Shown: positions 31,016 through 40,665 of the stretch, piece after piece
How the letters are laid out: every line of letters begins with the position of its first letter
Position numbering within the stretch: position 1 is the stretch's first letter
Assembly: GCA_020634235.1 (NCBI GenBank)
Contig: JACKCB010000001.1
Coordinates: 1,240,001 to 1,304,000, forward strand
Direction: 5' to 3'
Origin: Ardenticatenaceae bacterium
GTDB lineage: Bacteria > Chloroflexota > Anaerolineae > Promineifilales > Promineifilaceae
Length of the DNA: 64,000 nt
The notes under the pieces: generated by a model
Database searches by the model: none
What the model saw: only the letters and a program-made list of their open reading frames with translations
What the model was told of the DNA's origin: nothing
Made by a program: the position numbers and the translations under genes

Positions 31016-33559
31016 TTACTCGCGCAGGCGCGCCCCCAACTGCCGCTCCAACTGCTGCAGAATACGCTGCCGGTTCTTGCGCACATCGCGGTCGGTCAGC
31101 GTCTTAGATGGGGCCTGGAAGGTCAGGTGATAGGCCAGGCTCTTCTTCCCGGCCGGGACCTGCGCCCCTTCATACACGTCAAACAGCGCCACCCGCTGCA
31201 GCAGCGGCCCACCCGCCTGCTCAATTACCTGGGCCACGTCAGCCGCCGGCACCTGGCGGTCCACAATCAGCGCCAGGTCTTCATGCACCGCCGGGAACAC
31301 CGGCACCGGCGTAATGCGGAACCCGGCCGGGATCGCCCCCAGCAGCACATCCAGGTCCAACTCCATGGCCAACACCGCCTGGTCAGGACGCTCGCGCCGG
31401 ATATCAAACGCCTCCACCACCAGCGGATGCAGTTCGCCAAAGTACCCCACCTGCTGTTCACCCAGCATCAGTCGGGCCGTCCGGCCGGGGCGGAAAGTAG
31501 GATGGGCGGCAGCCTCAACCTGCCAGCCGCCAATGTGCAGCCTATCCAGCACCTCTTCCAGCACCCCCTTCAGGTCAAAAAAGTCCAGCACGGCCAGAGA
31601 CCCGGCCGGGCGCCAATGCTCCGGGAACTGCCGCCCCGTCATCACCACCGCCAGGCGGCGCAGCTCATCCGGCAGCACCCCTTCCTCGCCGGCCAGATAG
31701 ATGTGCCCCACCTCGAACAGCGCCATATGCTCGCGGAAGCGGCTGTTGGCCGCCGCGACCTCCAGCGCCGAGGCCAGCAGGCTATGACGCATCGCCACCC
31801 GATCCACGGTAATCGGATTAGCCAGCGTCACAAAGGGGCGGTCGTCCGGTCCCACGCCCGACGCCGGCGGCAGCAGCCGCGCCTCGCGCTCCGGCGTCGT
31901 CAGCCGGTAAGTGATGATCTCCTGCAAACCCAGGGCCACCAGCACATCCTTCAACTGCTCTTCGCGCTCCAACTTCTCATTGCCGCGCTGCGGCGGCAGC
32001 GCGTCGCGCATGCCGCCTTCAGGGATACGGTCATAACCGTACAGCCGGCACACCTCTTCTACCAAATCATGGCTGCCCTCAATATCCAGGCGATGATCCG
32101 GGCTGGTCACCAGCAGATGGTCGCCCATGTCGGCCACGCCAAATTCCAGCGCCTGCAGCAGCCCGGCCACCTCGGCCTGGGTCAGCGATATGCCGCCAAT
32201 GCGCTGCACTTCCGCCGCCGTCAAGCTAATGGGCGTGACCACCGGCGGATTGGGATAGTAATCCACCAGCCCCTGGGCCACGGTCCCGCCGGCCAACTGC
32301 CGCAGCAGTTCGGCCGCCCGCTTTGCGCCCAGGATGGCCTGGTTGGGGTGAACGCCACGGCTAAAACGGAAGCCCGCCTCGGAGTTGATGCGCAGGGCGT
32401 GGGTACTGCGCCGGATGTTGATGAAGTTCCAGGACGCCGCCTCCAGCAGCACGTTGGTGGTGCCGGCGTTGATTTCGCTCTCTTCGCCGCCCATAATACC
32501 GCCCAGGCTCAACGCCCCGGCCGGGTCCGTAACCAGAATGGTGAACGGCGGCAGCTCGTGCGTCTGGCCATCCAGCGTCGTCAACGTTTCACCCGGCTCT
32601 GGCAGCCGCGTGTGGATGTGGATAGGGCCACCTGGCGCATAACCATCCGCCCGGCGGCGCAGGAGGTCGTAATCAAAGGTGTGGTTCGGTTCGCCCATCT
32701 CCAGCATGACGTAGTTGCTGATGTCCACCACCACGTTAATGGGCCGCTGCCCGGCCAGCCGCAGCCGGTGCTGCATCCAGAATGGGCTGGGCTTCTGCGA
32801 CACGCCTTCAATGAGCATGGCCACAAATCGGGGGTTCAGGTCGGGGTTCGCCGTGCTAAGCTTGACCTTGCCCGCGATAGACGGGCCTTCCTGCACCACC
32901 TCGTAGCTGGGCAGGCGCAGCGCCACCCCGCTGAGCGCCGCCACCTCACGAGCCACGCCCACGATAGAAGCGCAGCGCGCAATGTTGGGGATGATGTCAA
33001 TCTCCAACACGGCATCGCCCAGCAGCTCCTGCAGCGGCGTGCCCGGCACGTAGCCCGCGCCCTGAATGATGAGGATACCCTCATGCTCGTCGCTGATGCC
33101 CAGCTCTTTCTCAGAGCACAACATACAGCGATTGAGGATGCCGCGCACCTTGCGCCCTTTCAAGGTCATCTTCACCTGGCCTTCTTTGTGGCCGTCGTAC
33201 AGCACCACGCCTTCCAGGGCAAAGGGCGAATACAACTGCAAATGGCTGATATCCCCCTGCCCCACGTATTCAAACAGATTGGGCGCACCGGTCACAACCG
33301 TTTCCAGTTCGTCCGCACCGTAATCCACCGTCGCCAACACCAGCCGGTCGGCGTTAGGATGCTGCGCCACCTGCAAGATATGGCCCAACACCAGCTTCTG
33401 CCGGTCCCACACCAGCCGCTCCCGGTCGCGCCCACCGGGAATGCCCAGGTAGTGGATTTTCTCCACTTCCAGGCCGGCCACAGTCAGCTTTTCGGCCAGG
33501 GCTTCAACCGGCAGTTGAATATCGACGTAATCTTTTAGCCACGAAATTGGTACCCGCAT
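31016..33559 (-). CDS. pheT: Phenylalanine-tRNA ligase beta subunit
   Basis: Structural and editing subunit of the (alpha-beta)2 PheRS. The start MRVPISWLKDYVDIQLP is standard. Domains in order: tRNA-binding OB fold (about 45-150), B3/B4 editing module, B5, the class-II-like core and the C-terminal FDX-ACB anticodon-binding fold (HEDLALIVDRQVPAADV ... RQRILQQLERQLGARLRE). 847 aa, normal length. ATG 33559 follows TGAGGAGA; a 60-codon in-frame extension is rejected. pheS is 6 kb away on the same strand rather than directly upstream, so the classic pheST operon is split. Ends at its own terminator. Confidence 0.96.
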   Translation of the reverse strand: MRVPISWLKDYVDIQLPVEALAEKLTVAGLEVEKIHYLGIPGGRDRERLVWDRQKLVLGHILQVAQHPNADRLVLATVDYGADELETVVTGAPNLFEYVGQGDISHLQLYSPFALEGVVLYDGHKEGQVKMTLKGRKVRGILNRCMLCSEKELGISDEHEGILIIQGAGYVPGTPLQELLGDAVLEIDIIPNIARCASIVGVAREVAALSGVALRLPSYEVVQEGPSIAGKVKLSTANPDLNPRFVAMLIEGVSQKPSPFWMQHRLRLAGQRPINVVVDISNYVMLEMGEPNHTFDYDLLRRRADGYAPGGPIHIHTRLPEPGETLTTLDGQTHELPPFTILVTDPAGALSLGGIMGGEESEINAGTTNVLLEAASWNFINIRRSTHALRINSEAGFRFSRGVHPNQAILGAKRAAELLRQLAGGTVAQGLVDYYPNPPVVTPISLTAAEVQRIGGISLTQAEVAGLLQALEFGVADMGDHLLVTSPDHRLDIEGSHDLVEEVCRLYGYDRIPEGGMRDALPPQRGNEKLEREEQLKDVLVALGLQEIITYRLTTPEREARLLPPASGVGPDDRPFVTLANPITVDRVAMRHSLLASALEVAAANSRFREHMALFEVGHIYLAGEEGVLPDELRRLAVVMTGRQFPEHWRPAGSLAVLDFFDLKGVLEEVLDRLHIGGWQVEAAAHPTFRPGRTARLMLGEQQVGYFGELHPLVVEAFDIRRERPDQAVLAMELDLDVLLGAIPAGFRITPVPVFPAVHEDLALIVDRQVPAADVAQVIEQAGGPLLQRVALFDVYEGAQVPAGKKSLAYHLTFQAPSKTLTDRDVRKNRQRILQQLERQLGARLRE

Positions 33560-33594
33560 GAATGTCTCCTCAGCGTAAGCAGTCAGGCAGTCAG

Positions 33595-33633
33595 CCGGCC
33601 AGCCTGCCCACGAACGGCGGGCGGGCTGGCCGG
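33595..33633 (-). other. Long GC-rich stem-loop in the pheT 5' region
   Basis: CCGGCCAGCC / GGCTGGCCGG (10 bp), one T-G wobble, then GCCC/GGGC with a 9-nt loop: about 15 paired positions. No T-run follows, so it looks like a leader structure or transcript-end hairpin rather than a plain intrinsic terminator. A TACAAT box lies upstream on the minus strand near 33650. Confidence 0.45.
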
Positions 33634-33686
33634 CATGCCGGTAACTACATGATTGTACTGTTTTTGGTCGGGCTGCCCCGCAGGAA

Positions 33687-34340
33687 CTACCGGGTGAAAC
33701 CCCCCGGCCGGGCACGACGACGAAGCAGGAAGAAAGCAAACAAGCCGGCGCCCGCAGCCGTCCCTAGCAGCAGCCAGGGAGACCGGCCGGGAACGCCAGT
33801 CAACTCCGTGAACGTCACGTCTGTAGGGGCCGCAACCCAAATCTGCTTCGTGGTGCTGTTAGGGGCATCACCTGTATTCGCGCCGTTCTGATTCACCGAA
33901 TTCCCGGCCGCGTACATCATCACCATTCCCAGCGTGTCCGGCGCGGTCCAGGCAAACGTGAAGCTGGCGACACCATTGGCATCATTAGGCTTGGGGCCGG
34001 TATGGGTGATCTCGTTGTTCAGCGTCTGCGTATCTGGTCCCAGGCTCTGCAATATGCCATCAGACGTGGCCACATTCAGCCCGGCCGCCGTCTGGCTGAT
34101 GGGATTGCTGCTGGTAATCGTTAGCGTATAGTTCACCACCTGCCCTGGTGTCACTGCTGCCGGTCCGCTCAGCGCCACCACCGGCACCTGACCGCCGGAA
34201 TGGCACACGCTGCAAATCGAGCCTGTTTTGCCAGAGAAACCGACAATGCCGGTAGAAAAGGCATTGGTCACGCCGGCCAGAATGAGTGAAAAGCCAACGG
34301 CAAGCAGGACTACGAGCGTTACAAGTACCTTCTTGTGCAT
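33687..34340 (-). CDS. Membrane-anchored protein with CxxCH motif (choice-of-anchor V-like)
   Basis: 217 aa. The signal peptide (VLVTLVVLLAVGFSLILAG) is followed by GKTGSICSVCHSGG, then an Ig-like beta domain of about 110 residues and a C-terminal helix (PWLLLGTAAGAGLFAFFLL) with RRRAR. The pattern (early C..CHSG plus beta domain plus C-terminal TM/basic tail) matches the choice-of-anchor V type of secreted proteins. The single CxxCH could bind one c-type heme, but the rest of the protein does not look like a cytochrome, and I do not claim heme binding. It ends upstream of pheT. Confidence 0.75.
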   Translation of the reverse strand: MHKKVLVTLVVLLAVGFSLILAGVTNAFSTGIVGFSGKTGSICSVCHSGGQVPVVALSGPAAVTPGQVVNYTLTITSSNPISQTAAGLNVATSDGILQSLGPDTQTLNNEITHTGPKPNDANGVASFTFAWTAPDTLGMVMMYAAGNSVNQNGANTGDAPNSTTKQIWVAAPTDVTFTELTGVPGRSPWLLLGTAAGAGLFAFFLLRRRARPGGFTR

Positions 34341-34411
34341 GGGGATACCCTCCTTACAAGTTGCCGCATTGTAATGTGCCCGGCCGGGAAAATCAAAACA
34401 GACGTTGCAGC

Positions 34412-35464
34412 TCAGTTAACCAGGCGCAGCACAATGGGTGGGCTGGCCGGTCCCGCCAGCCCAAAGCCATCCTTAAAAACCACCAGAATCATGTTATAGC
34501 CGCCCGACACGTGCGTGCGGCTCAGGGTGATGGGAATGTCCACCGTCCCCCCCCACATCGTGGCTGTGAACTCCTGCGCGCCCAAAGCACTATTGGCCTC
34601 ATAAGGGTCAATGTCAAAGCCACCGCCCGGCAAGCCATCGGTAAACTGGCCCCCTTCAATGACCAGCACCGTCACCCGCTGCCCGGCCGGGCCACTCACA
34701 CGCACCACCTGATTCGGATCACTCACCGTGGCCGGCAGCACCGGCTGCCCTACCACGCCCACCGCAGGTTGCGGCGGCAGCCCGGCGCGCAAATACAGCT
34801 CCGAGCCGCTGAGGCTGCCCGGCATGCGCCACGTCCTGCCCGTTAGCACCAGCCCATTCTCAAAAATCACCGATACCGTGGCCCCGCTCAGCTCCATGCC
34901 CGACACGCTGCCCGACTCATACGGCCCCGGCGCGGGCACACCGCGAATGCTGGTGGGGTCCACATCCACCGAAAAGTGGAACTCCTCGCCAGGATCGAAA
35001 TCGTTGAAGCCTACGGTCAAAATGTCATAGCCATCGTCGTGAAAACCATCGTACAGGCGACCGGCGAAGCCAACGCCGGGATCATAATCGATGGTCACAT
35101 CTTTGGAGACGAAATCCCCGGCCAGGCCAAAGGGATCGTAAACCATGTCCATGAACGCGGCCGTGCTCAGGTCAATGCGCACCTGGGTAATGCGCAGTTG
35201 GCTCGCCGGGTTGTTGCTGAGCTGGAAGGAGTGGGGCGTGTAGGTGCTGGCGGTCAGCCCCCCGGCCGGGGTGATGCGCAAGACAAATTCCGGCAGGGGC
35301 GGTGGGGCGTCATTAGGTACCCAGGGGAGGTAGGCCATGTTCAGGCCCGACTCACCGGCCAGCGCTGGCGGCACCCCGGCCGGGGCCAACCAACCCAAAC
35401 CGGCCACCAGCAGCGCCAGCACCAATGCCAATCCCCCCACCCACTTCATCCGGCCCCCAGCCAT
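34412..35464 (-). CDS. Secreted beta-rich protein of unknown function
   Basis: 350 aa. Signal peptide (WVGGLALVLALLVAGLGWLAP) then NMAYLPWVPNDAPPPLPEFVL. The remaining 280 residues look all-beta with no cysteine or catalytic motif; GVVGQPVLPATVSDPNQVVRV and RTHVSGGYNMILVVF suggest Ig-like repeats. The Y-L-P-x-V motif just after the signal is shared with the dehydrogenase encoded next to it. ATG 35464 is preceded by AGGAAAG, whereas ATG 35479 has no site. Divergent from the PQQ-type dehydrogenase gene. Confidence 0.65.
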   Translation of the reverse strand: MAGGRMKWVGGLALVLALLVAGLGWLAPAGVPPALAGESGLNMAYLPWVPNDAPPPLPEFVLRITPAGGLTASTYTPHSFQLSNNPASQLRITQVRIDLSTAAFMDMVYDPFGLAGDFVSKDVTIDYDPGVGFAGRLYDGFHDDGYDILTVGFNDFDPGEEFHFSVDVDPTSIRGVPAPGPYESGSVSGMELSGATVSVIFENGLVLTGRTWRMPGSLSGSELYLRAGLPPQPAVGVVGQPVLPATVSDPNQVVRVSGPAGQRVTVLVIEGGQFTDGLPGGGFDIDPYEANSALGAQEFTATMWGGTVDIPITLSRTHVSGGYNMILVVFKDGFGLAGPASPPIVLRLVN

Positions 35465-35941
35465 TGTCACTTTCCTCATTGTGTGCCAAGACCTCCCAAC
35501 TTCTCAATTAAGCGCAGAGCGTTTCCAGATTGGTCCAATCTTGGAGATCAGACCAATCCTCCAGGCTAAAAACATATGAACCCATACAAACCACGCATCA
35601 CACGGCGAAATTTCAGGATTGCCGGCAGTGGCGCCAGGTTCATGAATGCCCCTGGCTTGCGGCTGCGTATACCTCTACAGCGCCAACGTGTGCTACCTCA
35701 TGCCGGTGAAACATTGTACAATACTTTGTTTGTTACGAAAAGCACAAGTCAGGCCCCACCCGGCCGGGTAGCAGGCCGCCCAACCACCCCAAACGACACC
35801 GTTTGCCAGGCAAGGGACCCACAAACCGGCCGCCGCCCCTGACCCACAAACACATCACATGACCGGGAGCGCCGGCTGCCATCGCCCACCACGCGTCCAG
35901 CAAGCCGCCCCCCATAGACAACGTTAAGGAGACAGGAGAAG
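35465..35941. other. Divergent intergenic region without recognised gene
   Basis: About 475 bp of lower-GC DNA, with an AT-rich segment near 35715-35745 (TTGTACAATACTTTG) that should include promoter elements. One CCCGGCCGGG copy lies at about 35759-35768. Only short unsupported reading frames are present, and I see no RNA gene. Confidence 0.4.
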
Positions 35942-37315
35942 ATGACAAGCAGGGCACATCCGCACCCCAAGCAGAAGGTAGGCCCCCTGGTAATCACCAC
36001 GATCTTGTTAGGGCTGGTCATGCTATTTGCCCATACCGGCCGGGAACAAGCCAGCGCCAACCAGTCAGACAACTACAGCTACCTGCCCGTGGTAAGCACC
36101 TACAAGCCCCTCACCAGCATCACCCTGGTGCCCGAAATCGGCGGCATCGGAGCCGACACCGCCACCGTGATCACCCATGCCGGCGACGCCCGCCTGTTTG
36201 TGGCCACCCAAAGCGGCATGATCTACGTCATCCAGCGCAATGCCGAAACCCTGGCCCAGGAAACGCTCACCCCCTTCCTGGATCTCCGCAGCCGGGTCAA
36301 CGTAAGCTTTGAAGAAGGACTCCTGGGTCTGGCCTTCCACCCCAACCACGCCAGCAACGGCTTCTTCTACCTCGTTTACAACCAGTTTGGCACCGGCAAG
36401 ATCATCCTGGCCCGCTACGCCGTCACCAGCGACCCCAACGTCGCCGACCCCAACAGCGGCGTCATCCTGCTGTCCATCAACAAACCCCCCAACCCGCCCG
36501 GCAGCACGCCCACCTACAGCCCCGTCCACAACGCCGGCGACATCCACTTTGGCCCAGATGGCTACCTGTACATGGCCACCGGCGACGGTGGCCCCGATCC
36601 CTACCTGCTCACCGAAGTACCGGGTGACCCCAACAACCATGGGCAGCGGCTAGATGTGCTGCTGGGCAAGATTCTGCGTCTGGACGTCGATTCCCGGCCG
36701 GGGAACCTGCCCGCCGATTGTGGCGGCGCCGAGGCCGGTTACAGTGTGCCGTCCGGCAACCCCTTCGCCAACGGCAGCGGCGCCCCCTGCGACGAAATCT
36801 GGTCCTATGGCTTCCGCAACCCCTTCCGCTTCAGCATCGACCGGCAGACGGGCGACCTGTTCATTGGCGACGTAGGCGAATGGCTGGTGGAGGAGATTGA
36901 CTACGAACCGGCCGGGCAAAGCGGCCAGAATTACGGCTGGCACTGCTTTGAAGGCACCTACGACCACCGCGCCGCCCCCCACCTGGCCGGGCAGTGCAGC
37001 ACCAACCTCAACGACTACACCTTCCCCATATTCGAATGGGACCGCACCAGGGGCTGCTCCGCCATTGGCGGCTACGTCTATCGTGGCAGCCGCGACCCGG
37101 TGCTGGCCGGCAACTACCTCTTCGCCGACTTCTGCACCAGGCGCATCTGGCGCATCGACACCGACGATGTCTTTGGCGGTGCCCAGGAGCTAACCGTCAC
37201 CCTGGCCGCCCCCTGGGACGCGCCCCAATGGACCACCTTTGGCCAGGATGCCTACGGGGAGCTGTACATCGGCGGCTACGTGCACGACGCGATTTACCAC
37301 ATCACCACACCCTGA
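35942..37315 (+). CDS. PQQ-dependent sugar dehydrogenase-like protein (GSDH family), secreted
   Basis: A signal/anchor helix (VGPLVITTILLGLVMLFA) is followed by NYSYLPVVSTYK and a six-bladed beta-propeller. Diagnostic segments: EEGLLGLAFHPNHASNGFFY, HNAGDIHFGPDGYLYMATGDGG, GKILRLDVD, EIWSYGFRNPFRFSID, GDVGEWLVEEID and YVYRGSRDP. These match soluble glucose/sorbosone dehydrogenases and their Hip-like relatives, which oxidise aldoses outside the membrane using PQQ. No PQQ biosynthesis gene is in the window, so the cofactor must come from elsewhere, or the protein may be a non-enzymatic propeller. AAGGAGACAGG precedes ATG 35942. Confidence 0.85.
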   Translation: MTSRAHPHPKQKVGPLVITTILLGLVMLFAHTGREQASANQSDNYSYLPVVSTYKPLTSITLVPEIGGIGADTATVITHAGDARLFVATQSGMIYVIQRNAETLAQETLTPFLDLRSRVNVSFEEGLLGLAFHPNHASNGFFYLVYNQFGTGKIILARYAVTSDPNVADPNSGVILLSINKPPNPPGSTPTYSPVHNAGDIHFGPDGYLYMATGDGGPDPYLLTEVPGDPNNHGQRLDVLLGKILRLDVDSRPGNLPADCGGAEAGYSVPSGNPFANGSGAPCDEIWSYGFRNPFRFSIDRQTGDLFIGDVGEWLVEEIDYEPAGQSGQNYGWHCFEGTYDHRAAPHLAGQCSTNLNDYTFPIFEWDRTRGCSAIGGYVYRGSRDPVLAGNYLFADFCTRRIWRIDTDDVFGGAQELTVTLAAPWDAPQWTTFGQDAYGELYIGGYVHDAIYHITTP

Positions 37316-37349
37316 TCGCCCGGCCCGGCCGGGCGCAGTGGCGCGCCGT

Positions 37350-39617
37350 TCATTCGCCGGCAGCTTCTTCAGCCTGCTGTGGCAGTTCCCACAGCAGGCG
37401 TGGGCTGGCCAGGCCAGCCCAATCGCCGGTGCTGTCCCCGGCCGGGCCGGCTTCCGTGCGCACAATCAGGCGCACCCGCTGCCCGGCGTAGTCCGCCAGC
37501 GACACCCGCAGCGGATGCCAGGTGTGGTCGGCCGGCTGGTTGCCCACATGCTGCCGGTACAATTCGCGCGCCGGCGCGTCACCCACCTGCACCGCCACAA
37601 TGAAGGTGGCCCCATCCCCGCCCCAACCCCAACTCTGCGGCGCGAGCGCCGCCCGGAAATAGAGCTGCACCGGTTCCGCCGGTAACGCCAGGTCATAAGC
37701 CACCCCGGCCGGGGGATGCAGCAGCAGTGTCTCTTCCGGCGCGCCCCCCGGCATGGTGAATGGCAGCAACCGCACCGGCTCCGCCGGGCTGGATCCTAAG
37801 AGCGCTGCCTGCCCGGCAGCATACGCCGCCAGCAAATCCACAACGGTCAACGCGGCCAACCCGGCCGGGTGGTTGGGGTCCAGGGCCAGCAGTTGCCCGG
37901 CCAGGGCTTGTTCCTCGCCCGGCGCGGCCGCCCCGTCCAGGGCGGCCACCAGGGCACCGGTCACCGCCTCGCGCACGTCGGCTCGCCCGGCCGGGCATTG
38001 GGCCAGGGCCACAGCCAGGGTTTGCCCGGCGGCCAGGGCCGCCCCCTGGGCCACATACAGGGCGGCCAGGTCTTGCTGCAGCAAGCACTGCGGCACAGGC
38101 GCTTCGGCCCGCGGCACCAGCCATTCATACAGCCCCACCGCCTGATCCAGCGCCGTGGTCCCCTCCCCGGCCGGGGCCACCACATACAACGCGGCCGGGA
38201 AGAAGCGCGCCGCAAAGCCGCTGCCGGCCAAAGGATCTGCTGGCCGCCAATCGTGCACCACCCCCCACAGGCCGCCCGGCTGCCCCGCCAGCGCCTGCGC
38301 GGCCACCGGCGACAGCGCATTGCCGGCCAACAAAGTATCCGCCCCGCCCCGTTGGGCCAGATAGTAGGGCAGCGAATCGCTGCTGATGTTGTAACCATTG
38401 GCCCCATTCAGCGACAGCGCCAGCACCGTTTGCGGCGGCGGCCCTAGCTGCTGCACAATGCCCCGCCAATCCCCCACCACAAAGCGATATTCGGCCTGCA
38501 AACGTGGCCCGCTGAGCAGCAGCAGAACCAAAGCCAGGCCACCACCGGCCAGCCGCTGGGCGGTGACCGAGCGGCGGCGCAGCCCGCTCAGGGCGGCATC
38601 CAGGGCGATGCCAACGGCCAGCAAGTAGAAGGGCAGCAAAGAGATGACATAACGTGGAAAAGGCCCCCGCGCCACCTGGAAGCCAAACAGCAGCAGCAGC
38701 GGTCCCCCCAGGGCAGTGAGCAGCAGCGCCAGTGCCGGCCAGTCGCGCTGCCCGGCCAGCCACAGCAGCCCGGCCGGGCACAGCAGCAGGAACAGCGGGG
38801 CCAGTAGTGGCGATCCTGCCCCAAAGGCCAGGTAGATATTGCGGCCCCATTCGGCCAGCGGGGTCACAACCCCGGTGTCGGTGAGGGTGGCCGCGCCCAC
38901 GTTGTAGGGCAGCGCGCCGGCCAATCGCGCTAACCAGGGCAGGAAGAGCAGGCCAATCAGCAGCCCGGCCAGCAGCGGCCCGCGCCAGCGCGGCCAAAGC
39001 GGCCGCCACCGCGCTCCCGCTCGCCAGGCTTGCCAACTGGCCGCGACGAGCCAGCCGCCAATGAGCAGCCCCTGTGCCCCCAGGACCAGGATGGCCCCAA
39101 AGTGGGTGTACAGGTTAAGCAGGGTAACCAGGGCGAAGGCGGGCCAGCGCCAGCGCCCCGGCCGGGTGAGCGCCAGGTAGAGCAGGGCAAAGCTCAGCAG
39201 GGAAAACAGACCCAGCCAGGCATAATGGCGCGCTTCCTGAGCATATTTCAGATGGAACGGGGAAAGGGCGAGGAGAAAAGCACTCCACTGGCCGGCCCCC
39301 GGCCGGGCGAGCAGCCGCCCCCACAGCAGCAGCACCGGAATGGTGAGCGTGGCCGCCAACAGCGAAGGGAAACGCGCCGCAAACTCCGATTCCCCCGCGG
39401 CCAGCAGCGCAGCACGGGTGAACAAATAGGTCAGCGGCGGATGGTCCCGCTCGCCGCCCAACGCCCCGGTCCACGATTGGGCCACGCGCACGGTGGCCAT
39501 CTCATCAATCCAGAAGCTGTCGCCGCCCAGGTGATGCAGCCGCAGGCCAAAGGCCAGCAGGGTGAGGAGCAGCCCGATCCACAGCCAGCGCCGTCCCCCA
39601 ACCACGGGCTGTGACAA
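37350..39617 (-). CDS. GT39/PMT-like membrane glycosyltransferase with C-terminal extracytoplasmic region
   Basis: About 13 hydrophobic segments fill the first 450 residues. The N-terminal FWIDEMATVRVAQSW supplies the DE catalytic-type acids of polyprenol-linked mannosyl/ArnT-type transferases, and DHPPLTYLF matches the family. The C-terminal 250 residues are soluble, rich in Ala and Gly, with a beta domain (LYFRAALAPQSWGWGGDGATF). It should transfer a sugar from a lipid carrier to a protein or lipid outside the membrane. The start is uncertain: TTG 39617 with GGGGGG upstream lies 26 bp after the pheS stop; GTG 39605 is an alternative. The frame also overlaps pheS if extended, which I reject. 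Converges with the PQQ-type dehydrogenase gene. Confidence 0.8.
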   Translation of the reverse strand: MSQPVVGGRRWLWIGLLLTLLAFGLRLHHLGGDSFWIDEMATVRVAQSWTGALGGERDHPPLTYLFTRAALLAAGESEFAARFPSLLAATLTIPVLLLWGRLLARPGAGQWSAFLLALSPFHLKYAQEARHYAWLGLFSLLSFALLYLALTRPGRWRWPAFALVTLLNLYTHFGAILVLGAQGLLIGGWLVAASWQAWRAGARWRPLWPRWRGPLLAGLLIGLLFLPWLARLAGALPYNVGAATLTDTGVVTPLAEWGRNIYLAFGAGSPLLAPLFLLLCPAGLLWLAGQRDWPALALLLTALGGPLLLLFGFQVARGPFPRYVISLLPFYLLAVGIALDAALSGLRRRSVTAQRLAGGGLALVLLLLSGPRLQAEYRFVVGDWRGIVQQLGPPPQTVLALSLNGANGYNISSDSLPYYLAQRGGADTLLAGNALSPVAAQALAGQPGGLWGVVHDWRPADPLAGSGFAARFFPAALYVVAPAGEGTTALDQAVGLYEWLVPRAEAPVPQCLLQQDLAALYVAQGAALAAGQTLAVALAQCPAGRADVREAVTGALVAALDGAAAPGEEQALAGQLLALDPNHPAGLAALTVVDLLAAYAAGQAALLGSSPAEPVRLLPFTMPGGAPEETLLLHPPAGVAYDLALPAEPVQLYFRAALAPQSWGWGGDGATFIVAVQVGDAPARELYRQHVGNQPADHTWHPLRVSLADYAGQRVRLIVRTEAGPAGDSTGDWAGLASPRLLWELPQQAEEAAGE

Positions 39618-39642
39618 GCTCAGCCCCCCGCGGGCCGGAACA

Positions 39643-40665
39643 CTAGAACTGCTCCAGGAAGCGGAGGTCGTTGGCCCAGAAGTAGCGGATGTCTTCAATG
39701 CCATATTTGAGCATGGCAATGCGCTCGACGCCCATGCCAAAAGCAAAGCCGGAATACAGGGCTGGATCGTACCCACCGTTGCGCAGCACAGTGGGATGAA
39801 CCATGCCGCTGCCCAGAATCTCCAGCCAGCCGGTGTATTTGCACACCGGGCAGCCCTTGCCACCACACAGGAAACATTCGATGTCCAGCTCGGCACTGGG
39901 TTCGGTGAAGGGGAAGTAGTTGGCGCGGAAGCGCATCTGCGTTTCGGGGCCGAACATGCGGCGGGCGAAATCGGCCAGGGTACCTTTCAGGTCGGCCAGG
40001 GTGATGTTTTGGCCCACCGCCAGCCCCTCAACCTGGTGGAATTGGATCTCGGCGCGGGCGGTGATCTGCTCGTAGCGGTAGCACATGCCGGGCAGGATCA
40101 CGCGGATGGGTTCGGGGCAGTATTCGTGCATGGCGTGGATCTGGCCGGGGCTGGTGTGGGTGCGCAGGAGTACGCCGGGGGTGGTGGTGTGGAAGGTGTC
40201 CCACATGTCGCGCGCCGGGTGGTGGGCGGGAATGTTCAGCAGTTCAAAGTTGTATTCGTCCGATTCCACATCGCGGCTGCGATAGACCTGGAAGCCCATA
40301 TCGCCCCAGATGCGGTAGATTTCGCGCAGGGTCAGGGTGGAGGGGTGAACCCGGCCGGGGTAGCTACGCCGGCCGGGGAGGGTTACATCAAGCGTTTCGG
40401 CGGCCATTTTGGCCCGCAGCTCGGCCGCTTTCAGGGCCGCCAGGCGCTCTTCGTAGGCGTCGCTGAGGCTGCGCTTAACCTCGTTGATGCGCTTGCCAAA
40501 GACGGGGCGCTCCTCCGGGCTAAGCTGGCCCACGGTGCGCGTGGCCAGTTGGACGCTGCCCTTGCGCCCCAGCACGTCGCGGTGCCAGGCTTCCAGTTCG
40601 GTTACGGTTTTGGCCTGCTGCAGGCCGGCGGTTGCTTCGGTGTAAACGGTGTCTAAGCTGTCCAT
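39643..40665 (-). CDS. pheS: Phenylalanine-tRNA ligase alpha subunit
   Basis: Catalytic subunit of PheRS. Motif 2 (MCYRYEQITARAEIQFHQVEG) and motif 3 (SGFAFGMGVERIAMLKYGI) are clear; the coiled-coil N-terminus begins MDSLDTVYTEATAGL. A CFLCGGKGCPVC zinc-type insert is present as in several bacterial enzymes. 340 aa. ATG 40665 follows GGGAAGGAATC; an upstream 36-codon extension is rejected. It lies about 290 bp from tatC, behind a terminator, and its partner pheT is 6 kb downstream on the same strand, interrupted by genes on both strands. Confidence 0.96.
   Translation of the reverse strand: MDSLDTVYTEATAGLQQAKTVTELEAWHRDVLGRKGSVQLATRTVGQLSPEERPVFGKRINEVKRSLSDAYEERLAALKAAELRAKMAAETLDVTLPGRRSYPGRVHPSTLTLREIYRIWGDMGFQVYRSRDVESDEYNFELLNIPAHHPARDMWDTFHTTTPGVLLRTHTSPGQIHAMHEYCPEPIRVILPGMCYRYEQITARAEIQFHQVEGLAVGQNITLADLKGTLADFARRMFGPETQMRFRANYFPFTEPSAELDIECFLCGGKGCPVCKYTGWLEILGSGMVHPTVLRNGGYDPALYSGFAFGMGVERIAMLKYGIEDIRYFWANDLRFLEQF

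Noticed and set aside
30983..33538. A long plus-strand frame (851 codons) opposite pheT
   Set aside because: It is the antisense of a complete, well-conserved pheT; its composition (His/Arg/Gln-rich) is typical of high-GC shadow frames.
33687..34340. CxxCH protein as a c-type cytochrome
   Set aside because: Only one motif, no axial-ligand pattern and a beta-rich remainder; it fits a choice-of-anchor secreted protein better.
35576..35842. An 88-codon frame in the divergent intergenic region
   Set aside because: Composition is random-like and it lacks a ribosome-binding site.
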